The notes beneath the pieces were generated by a model. The model saw nothing but the letters and a program-made list of their open reading frames with translations, ran no database searches and was not told the DNA's origin. From positions 1 through 64,000 of the forward strand of contig CAJTMS010000005.1 in the NCBI GenBank assembly GCA_910577155.1: a DNA stretch of 64,000 bases, written 5' to 3'. Of the stretch, positions 63,196 to 64,000 are shown one piece after another (positions within the stretch are counted from its first letter, which is position 1; every line of letters starts with the position of its first letter). The translations under genes were made by a program, and so were the position numbers. Source of the stretch: an uncultured Mailhella sp. Its GTDB lineage: Bacteria > Desulfobacterota > Desulfovibrionia > Desulfovibrionales > Desulfovibrionaceae.

Positions 63196-64000
63196 ATGTC
63201 CACAAATCAAGCCAATAGGCTCATCAATGCTCGTAATTGGGCAGTGCTTGTTAAACCTGATCAAATTGTTCGCAATAATGAAGTTTCCGGTCCAATGTAT
63301 GGAAAATTCACCTGCGAACCGCTTGAAAGAGGATATGGCACAACCATTGGCAATGCCTTGCGCCGAGTATTGTTAGCTTCATTACAAGGTTCTGCTTTTG
63401 TGTCTGTGAAAATTGCAGGTGTGCAACATGAGTTCACCACAATTCCCGGAGTTCTTGAAGACGTTACCGATATTATTCTGAATATCAAACAAGTTCGTCT
63501 TGCAATGGATACCGATGTTCCTCAAAAATTAACCTTGAAAGTTAATAAAAAAGGTGTGGTAACTGCTGCTGATATTCAAGAAAATCAACACGTTGCTGTG
63601 TTGAACCCGGAATTGCATATTGCAACGCTCACAGAAGACATTGAATTTGACCTTGAATTAGAAGCACGTATGGGTAAGGGTTATGTACCTGCTGATATGC
63701 ATGTTGGTTTAAACGAGGAAATCGGGCTTATTAAGCTTGATTCCAGTTTTTCTCCTGTACGTAAAGTTTCCTATACTATTGAACAGGCACGTGTTGGTCA
63801 AATGACTAACTATGACAAGCTGATTTTAGAAGTTTGGACAGATGGTTCTCTTACTCCTGAAGATGCAATTGCATATAGTGCTAAAATTATAAAAGAACAG
63901 ATTTCTGTGTTTATCAATTTTGATGAACAAATATCTGATGAAAGTTGTCTTGGTTCATCTGAAGCGGGAGATATTAACGAAAATCTCTTTATGAGTATTG
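63196..64000 (+). CDS. rpoA: DNA-directed RNA polymerase alpha subunit (incomplete at window end)
   Basis: The gene starts at the ATG at 63196 (CAGGAG upstream) and is still open at the end of the window after about 268 codons. The N-terminal dimerisation domain is complete: [21 protein letters not shown], then [18 protein letters not shown] and the [22 protein letters not shown] stretch, followed by [22 protein letters not shown]. The C-terminal DNA-binding domain lies beyond the window. It closes the alpha operon together with rpsM, rpsK and rpsD. Confidence 0.98.
   Translation, partial: MSTNQANRLINARNWAVLVKPDQIVRNNEVSGPMYGKFTCEPLERGYGTTIGNALRRVLLASLQGSAFVSVKIAGVQHEFTTIPGVLEDVTDIILNIKQVRLAMDTDVPQKLTLKVNKKGVVTAADIQENQHVAVLNPELHIATLTEDIEFDLELEARMGKGYVPADMHVGLNEEIGLIKLDSSFSPVRKVSYTIEQARVGQMTNYDKLILEVWTDGSLTPEDAIAYSAKIIKEQISVFINFDEQISDESCLGSSEAGDINENLFMSI

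Overview
This 64-kb chromosomal window is AT-rich and tightly packed. It most likely comes from a low-GC, host-associated member of the Desulfovibrionaceae. Evidence for this is a cytochrome c maturation operon whose CcmE carries the CXXXY heme-binding variant described from Desulfovibrio, a BamD/LolA-type didermic envelope, RNase J, type III pantothenate kinase, and a chemotaxis protein beside a sigma-28-type promoter. The genus is inference only. No tRNA, rRNA, CRISPR array, intact insertion sequence or prophage was seen.

Left part (1-16 kb, mostly minus strand): a small unknown gene; lolA and eno; corC-coaX with a good sigma-70 promoter; coaBC with an unknown downstream partner; a lipoprotein; a TrkH-type potassium transporter; the complete System I heme-delivery operon ccmE-F-A-B-C-D-TPR (ccmD is a 45-codon gene placed here by reading the sequence); then queA with a DUF554 membrane protein.

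Middle part (16-45 kb, both strands): a PilZ protein; an endonuclease Q-like PHP nuclease firing away from a TrmN6-like methyltransferase operon through fully overlapping promoters; dksA; an RqcH/NFACT protein; cheW; RNase J; pgsA-ftsB-TPR-lipoprotein; fbp; tsaD; trxA-trxB-bamD; glmU; an iron-type alcohol dehydrogenase; an orphan trpB preceded by a classical Trp leader peptide (three consecutive Trp codons) and a terminator, divergent from tatD; a 59-residue YjfB-like motility protein behind a sigma-28-like promoter; miaA-coaD-rsmD; a beta-CASP metallo-hydrolase; a LOG-family protein, tadA and two small genes. CoaX, CoaBC and CoaD together give three steps of CoA synthesis.

Decay zone (45-47 kb): a creD homolog broken by a one-base frameshift, surrounded by degenerate intergenic repeats that also occur near 33.3 and 36.3 kb. 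Then gluQ and a HemW-like radical SAM protein with a large insertion.

Right part (49.7-64 kb, plus strand): the S10, spc and alpha ribosomal operons in canonical order (rpsJ to rpoA, running off the window), with secY and map inside. A roughly 540-nt structured leader precedes rpsJ, an 81-nt stem-loop separates the S10 and spc parts, and a strong promoter precedes rpmJ. S14, S4, L24 and L36 are all in the zinc-binding (four-Cys type) forms, and L15 has an unusual cysteine-rich tail.
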